Source of the DNA: Rhizophagus clarus
Lineage: Eukaryota; Glomeromycota; Glomeromycetes; Glomerales; Glomeraceae
Assembly (NCBI GenBank): GCA_015698045.1
Contig: BLAL01000262.1
Location: 622,501 to 686,500, forward strand
DNA length: 64,000 nucleotides
Direction of reading: 5' to 3'
Numbering within the stretch: the first letter of the stretch is position 1; the number at the start of each line of letters is the position of its first letter. Position numbers and translations under genes: made by a program. Below are positions 59,536 through 64,000 of this stretch, piece by piece. The notes beneath the pieces were generated by a model. The model was not told the DNA's origin. It searched no databases and saw nothing but the letters and a program-made list of their open reading frames with translations.

Positions 59536-60199
59536 TAAAAAAAAGTATTATTAGTAGTATACGCTCAAAAAGAACTTTTGGTTGAGTGTAACTGCTTCAT
59601 TTAAACAATATGATGTTAAAAATACATAAAATTTCACGTGCGTTTATTAAACCGATATTTTTTACTTACGTGAAAACGAAAAAGTTACTTTGAATCTATA
59701 TCGTGTATATATTAATGCTAATTTAATTAATTTGTTAATTAAATATATTTGATAGTATCGTTCATCCAATCATTTTCATACTGTCGGAAAGATGTTAAAA
59801 TTTTGACGATCTACAGAATTAAAAATTTAAAACTAATAAATTGAATATCAATGTATCAGCTCCTTTAAGATTATCATACTACTGACAAAGTTCTCGATTG
59901 AACAATTAAATCGTATTATAATATAATGTACAATGTTTATCGATGGAAATGAAAATTCACACAACAATTTTATTATGAAACAAGGGACAACCATGCGGTT
60001 GCCGATCGACTATATTTGTTTACTGTTCGATTAGGGGTTGTTAATCTTTGCTAATCGAATGGCGTTAGTAAAAACGATGAAAACGATGGATTTTAACAAA
60101 TCACGTGACCTGCTGCTTAGGTGATGCTATGGTAATCAATCCTCAGGGTAATTTATCATTAATATAATTAATATAACTAGGAAAAGAAGGAAGTGCTGC
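59536..60199. other. Non-coding stretch
   Basis: No gene or repeat seen. Confidence 0.4.
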
Positions 60200-60478
60200 T
60201 TATACTTGTTGTTCCATGGATATCGGTGAATAACTAAAACATTCGCCGAAGTCTTGGGCCCGAAGGGAGTGGAACGTCGATAAATATGGACCTTTTCTTC
60301 TTATCTCATTGTATAAAGCATACCCAATGGATTGATAGAATTGTCCTGATTTTATGCCTTTTCTAAATCGTGGTACAATTGACAAAAAAATCCATCGATG
60401 TATATGTAATAATAGTGGTTTTATTGTTGTACATCGCCAGTGACGAACAGATATCCAATGGTCTTCGTTGCATTTCAG
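60200..60478 (-). CDS. Possible exon, unknown protein
   Basis: A reverse frame of better-than-average composition encodes NEDHWISVRHWRCTTIK, then FYQSIGYALYNEIRRKGPYL and FHSLRAQDFGECFSYSP before a stop at 60200. It has no usable ATG upstream, so it would have to be an internal or last exon. The opposite strand is also open here, which weakens the call. Confidence 0.25.
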   Translation of the reverse strand: MKCNEDHWISVRHWRCTTIKPLLLHIHRWIFLSIVPRFRKGIKSGQFYQSIGYALYNEIRRKGPYLSTFHSLRAQDFGECFSYSPISMEQQV

Positions 60479-60879
60479 GAATAACAAATAAAGCAGCAAA
60501 AAAACACATAACTCATATGACTCGAACAAATGAAATACAAGAATCAAAAAATCGTGTCCTCACATGTCCTTCCTTTTAAAAATATTTAATTTAAATTATT
60601 GGTGGAAATAATTTCTATTTAACTAGATTTAGCTATGTACTACACCTGAGAATCTATCGATTGGCAACAAACCAGCTCAGCATAATCTTTCTCGTTTTAT
60701 AAATATTGGCCCAACTTCTTTCTCCTGAAAATAAATTTTCGTTATTTATTAAAAAAAAAAAAAAAAAGAATTTCACTATTATCTCATAGATATACACATG
60801 TCTTTTTATTATCCCATCTACTCAATACTCAATAATTAATCTTTTATTAATAGTGTTCAAAAGAGGTCATATTAAGTCG

Positions 60880-60963
60880 AATTTCGAGATATATTCAAGA
60901 TCGACCCGAGTGTAAAATTCGATTATGGCCTGACTCGAATACACCCGGGTCGATTCGTAAAAC
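60880..60963. repeat. Isolated CGGGTC/GACCCG cluster
   Basis: ATCGACCCGAGTG and ACACCCGGGTCGATTCG words form a solitary remnant of the motif family seen at 8.2 and 41-43 kb. It abuts the next element. Confidence 0.4.
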
Positions 60964-61257
60964 TAGCCCTGTTCATTTCTGTTCTGTTCTGTTCTGTTCC
61001 GATTTTAGTGTAATTAATTTTAGCCAATTAAAAAACGGCGTGAATTGAGTAGAAAAATCGGGTTTGATCTGTTCTGTTTAATTCTAACCAATCATGGTAA
61101 TTAAAAACCAAGCATGTATTGCATTTTTACATTTCGGAACATTCGGATCATCAATTTTTTTGATCCGTTGTTCCGGTTGTTGTTCCGATTTTTGAATGAA
61201 TTTGATTGGCTGAAAAATATGGTAAAAATCGGAACAGAACAGAACAGAACAGGGCTA
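60964..61257. mobile_element. Small inverted-repeat element with (TGTTC)n ends
   Basis: Left end TAGCCCTGTTC followed by three TCTGTTC/TGTTC units and CGATTTTA. The right end is its inverse: AAAATCGG, then AACAG units, then AACAGGGCTA. It is 294 bp with internal TGTTCTGTTT and GTTGTTCCGATTTTTGAA copies. TA borders are present at both ends; no longer duplication was found. Likely a MITE. Confidence 0.7.
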
Positions 61258-63867
61258 ATGTTAATTAAAATGAAATTATGATAACGAATATATCTCATTC
61301 AAACAAATCAAAGAGAACGAATTGAATGTCAAGAAACATCAAAATGTGATTTTTTATGACTCATAGTCTCATACGAATTTTTTTTTGACTTTGAATACGT
61401 TTTCCTTTTTAAATTTTTGTTTATTGTTGCAGTTTTTCATATATTTTAATTTAATTTACAAGCTGATAAAATAAAAAAAAAAATTCATTCCGATTTTCAA
61501 AATTTCGTGTACAACAGTATTCACAGTATATGTATATATTTTCCTTCATAAATAAAAAAAAAAATTTTATTATTTATATTCTTATATTATATATGCGAAA
61601 TTATTAATTATTGTACATTAAAGATCGGAATTTGCTAGTAACGCATCACTTTGAATAATATGAAATTTTACCGTACTTTTGATAATTAATAGTTATCGTT
61701 ACTTAGCAATACGATTATTTCTCCCATCTATTCGTTTATTTAGATGATTTTTTTATCGGTGGGTGGCTGTACTTCGTGGCAGTTTTATAAAGTTTTATTT
61801 ATACAAGACTTTCATTATTATTTCACAGTCACAGCTATAAAATAAAATAAAATAAATTAAATTATTACGATTATTTTGAATATACTATATTAATGTATCG
61901 TTATTGTCTCTTAATGTTCATTTAAGCCTAAATGAAATGATTTTAGCTCGCTTTTTCGCAGTGATTACCATTGGCTAGATTTTAATCAATGCTTAAAGTT
62001 TAATATTATTGTATAAACCAAAATAAAGAAACGCAACTTTTAATATTGTTGTTAAAATTGCTTTGTATTACATTTAGCGTTACTGCGCATATAATTCTTT
62101 TGGTGTAAATTATTCTGAGAAGAAACTTTTAAGTAAAGAATTAAACTTTTAAATAGAAATTTGAACATAGTCACTAACACACTCTCTGACTCAGAAATCA
62201 TGTGGGCAGCATATACTGTATCTTCCGCAGTATTACCGTGAAATTTTCACGCACGTGACTTGTGGCACGATCGTTCTCAGTGTGAAACAAACATTGAGCC
62301 AATCAAAATTAAGGTAACGTGCTTTTCGCAAATCCATAGATATACATTTTTTTATTTTTGCATTTTGGGCATATTTTGACGCTCAATCCTTAATTGTTTT
62401 TATTGAAAGAGAATATATGAGAAATAGAGTTACATAATTTATATTGACTGAGACGGTACAGAAACGAGAATGACAGGAAAACTTGTAGATTACACCAATA
62501 TGTCGTGTTTGACGTTTTTTTTTGTTGTATTTATTAAGCAATTGGACAAAAAGCAGACGGATAATAGAATTTTCTGTTTAACAACTTATTCCTTTAACGG
62601 TAAGTACTTATTTTTATAGAACATAAATAACAGTAGTCTTTACTAATAATTACAAATCTTTAAAGGAGGGAAAATTTTCTAACAAATTAAATATATTTTC
62701 AATTTTTAATTTTTTAGTAATACAATATAAATATCATACAATTGCTTTTGCGACGTGAAGCATATGGAATCTTTGTATTTTTGTAGAAGATTTTTGTCTT
62801 TCGGTGTTTTCACATGTTTATCTTTGTAAATCTTTTCCTGAATTTTTTATAGTTTAAAAATTTATAGATGCTTTCGTTCAAGTGTCGCACAGTATTTTTC
62901 AGAAAACTAGCAGCTTTAAAGTAAAAAAATTGTTTTGAAAAACTTTGCAATTGGATTTGTAAGTGACTTTTTCCGTTATGTTCGAAGAGTTTTACTTACG
63001 CGTTCCTGTTTCAATTCTAAATTTATGTTTTGTATATTGTGATAATATTATAATCTCATTTTATATACACATTAAACGTATACAAACACAAAATTTAGGG
63101 CCTTTTACAGTCAATTCTGATATTATCTATAATACACAAAAAATTATCTTCAAAAAAAAATATTACCATATATGAAATTATTCAAGGTTTTAATTTTTAA
63201 TTGTTCTTATTCATTCAGGTTTCAAATGTTAGACGGAATTTGACGTAACCACAATTTTTTTTATTACGTATAATACAATTATTTTCAAATAATATATGTA
63301 TACATACACAGATCGAAGAGATATGGTCTACATGACGTTTATACTATTAAAATTTAATATAAACTGTCCAATTTCCGTAGTGTATATCAGATTTCAATGA
63401 AGTTTCCAGTTTTTGTTGGAAATGTTATGGAAATTTTATGTAAATCGGACAAATTTCAATCACGTACATCAAATATTTCGTGGCGGAAACCATACCACTT
63501 CGACCAGTGATATAAAGAAAATAAATATATTAAATTATTAAAACTAATATTGAATATCAGATATTCTATAGCTTTTATAAATATAGCTTCTGCAAAGTGA
63601 TTATCAGTAGTTTTTATAAGTTAAAGTTGCGCTTCCTTTGTATTCTAACATATCTCTCTTTTCACAGTACAATAATGCATATAATTTCTATTTTTATCTT
63701 TAATCATGATAAAATCATGAATATTCATTTTTAGGTTTGTTACGAATAGAGGGAATAACTTCACAAATATCCATTTTTTTTTTTTAAAAAAAAAAAAATG
63801 ATTTAATGAAAATAAAAAAAAAAAAGATTTGATAAAGATCATAAAAAAAAATTTTATTTCCTTTAAA
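61258..63867. other. Non-coding stretch
   Basis: A/T runs and short chance frames only (for example 62963-63175 and 63645-63842). No gene or repeat can be supported. Confidence 0.45.
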
Positions 63868-63945
63868 AATGACTGATTCGGTGAAACGTTTGTCGGTGAA
63901 ATGACTCTCGGTGAAATGATTGTCAGTAAATGAACCAGACCCTCG
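63868..63945 (+). repeat. End of an element with GTCGGTGAAA motif array
   Basis: Four tandem copies of a TGNCGGTGAAATGA-like 16-18-bp word end at TGAACCAGACCCTCGC. Reversed, it reads TTTCACCGACA and CAATCATTTCACCG. This is close to TTACCGACAATCATTT in the 9.7-10.3 kb element and to the TTTCGCCGACA ends of the 26.6-30.6 kb element. The other end was not found in the window. Confidence 0.5.
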
Positions 63946-64000
63946 CAGATTATTAATTAATGATCGATCGACCGTCGATCTTTTTTTTTTTTTACAAATA

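Noticed and set aside
59400..59585. Forward frame with FIFIFIF repeats
   Set aside because: Translation of the TTTTTA microsatellite.
60370..60579. Forward frame with a signal-peptide-like start
   Set aside because: It begins with GTG, has no ATG, and overlaps a reverse frame of equal length; the hydrophobic run is common at this composition.
1..64000. tRNA genes
   Set aside because: No convincing paired A-box and B-box with a cloverleaf was seen by eye; a tRNAscan-SE run would be decisive.

Overview
This window looks like nuclear DNA of an AT-rich, repeat-laden fungus. The best guess is an arbuscular mycorrhizal fungus of the Rhizophagus type (Glomeromycotina). That rests on very high A+T, short GT-AG introns, long gene-poor stretches, a single-exon MATA_HMG-type HMG-box gene (a family expanded in those fungi), Asn/Gln-rich orphan proteins, and many degraded DNA transposons. 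The assignment is inference; no marker gene settles it. There are no bacterial operons, ribosome binding sites, CRISPR arrays or convincing tRNA genes.

Layout. 1-3.4 kb: decayed coding fragments. 3.63-5.83 kb: a hAT transposon with near-perfect terminal inverted repeats (TIRs), a perfect 8-bp target duplication and a broken transposase. 5.9-14.2 kb: non-coding, with a TA-flanked MITE, one copy of a 1.5-kb dispersed repeat (second copy at 18.2-19.7 kb), a long palindrome and a TTACCGACA-motif element. 14.2-15.1 kb: the HMG-box gene with 19 hexapeptide repeats. 16.2-22.6 kb: a two-stop pseudogene, an inverted-repeat element, and a 1.7-kb non-autonomous hAT-like element with a perfect 8-bp duplication. 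24.5-25.3 kb: an orphan gene with a decayed copy 2.3 kb upstream. 26.6-30.6 kb: an inverted-repeat-bounded element holding about 16 branch-point/polypyrimidine/AG modules that look like a string of micro-exons. 30.85-31.2 kb: an Asn/Gln-rich orphan gene. 32.68-33.46 kb: an 11/22-bp AT minisatellite. 33.6-39.4 kb: a large decayed transposon with two divergent broken genes. 40.1-42.4 kb: transposons nested inside one another. 43.7-46.1 kb: another inverted-repeat element with splice-like modules and a GC-balanced island. 49-57.5 kb: small orphan genes belonging to two families. 57.5-64 kb: mostly empty.

Two small gene families emerge from comparing loci inside the window. Family A (49.0, 57.0 and 30.85 kb) consists of Asn/Gln-rich proteins sharing an ITQ...MNN start and a C-terminal SVLMQ-like tail. 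Family B (51.2 and 54.2-55.1 kb) shares a basic Gln/Arg stretch followed by an I[AS]N[FL]P...QF[YF]NG tail. The second family B gene only becomes visible when a 107-nt intron is removed. No metabolic pathway is encoded; the probable living genes are the HMG-box regulator and the orphan genes, in a field of mobile-element debris. Many of the elements share one design: short TIRs plus subterminal clusters of a short GC-rich motif, with a different motif in each family.
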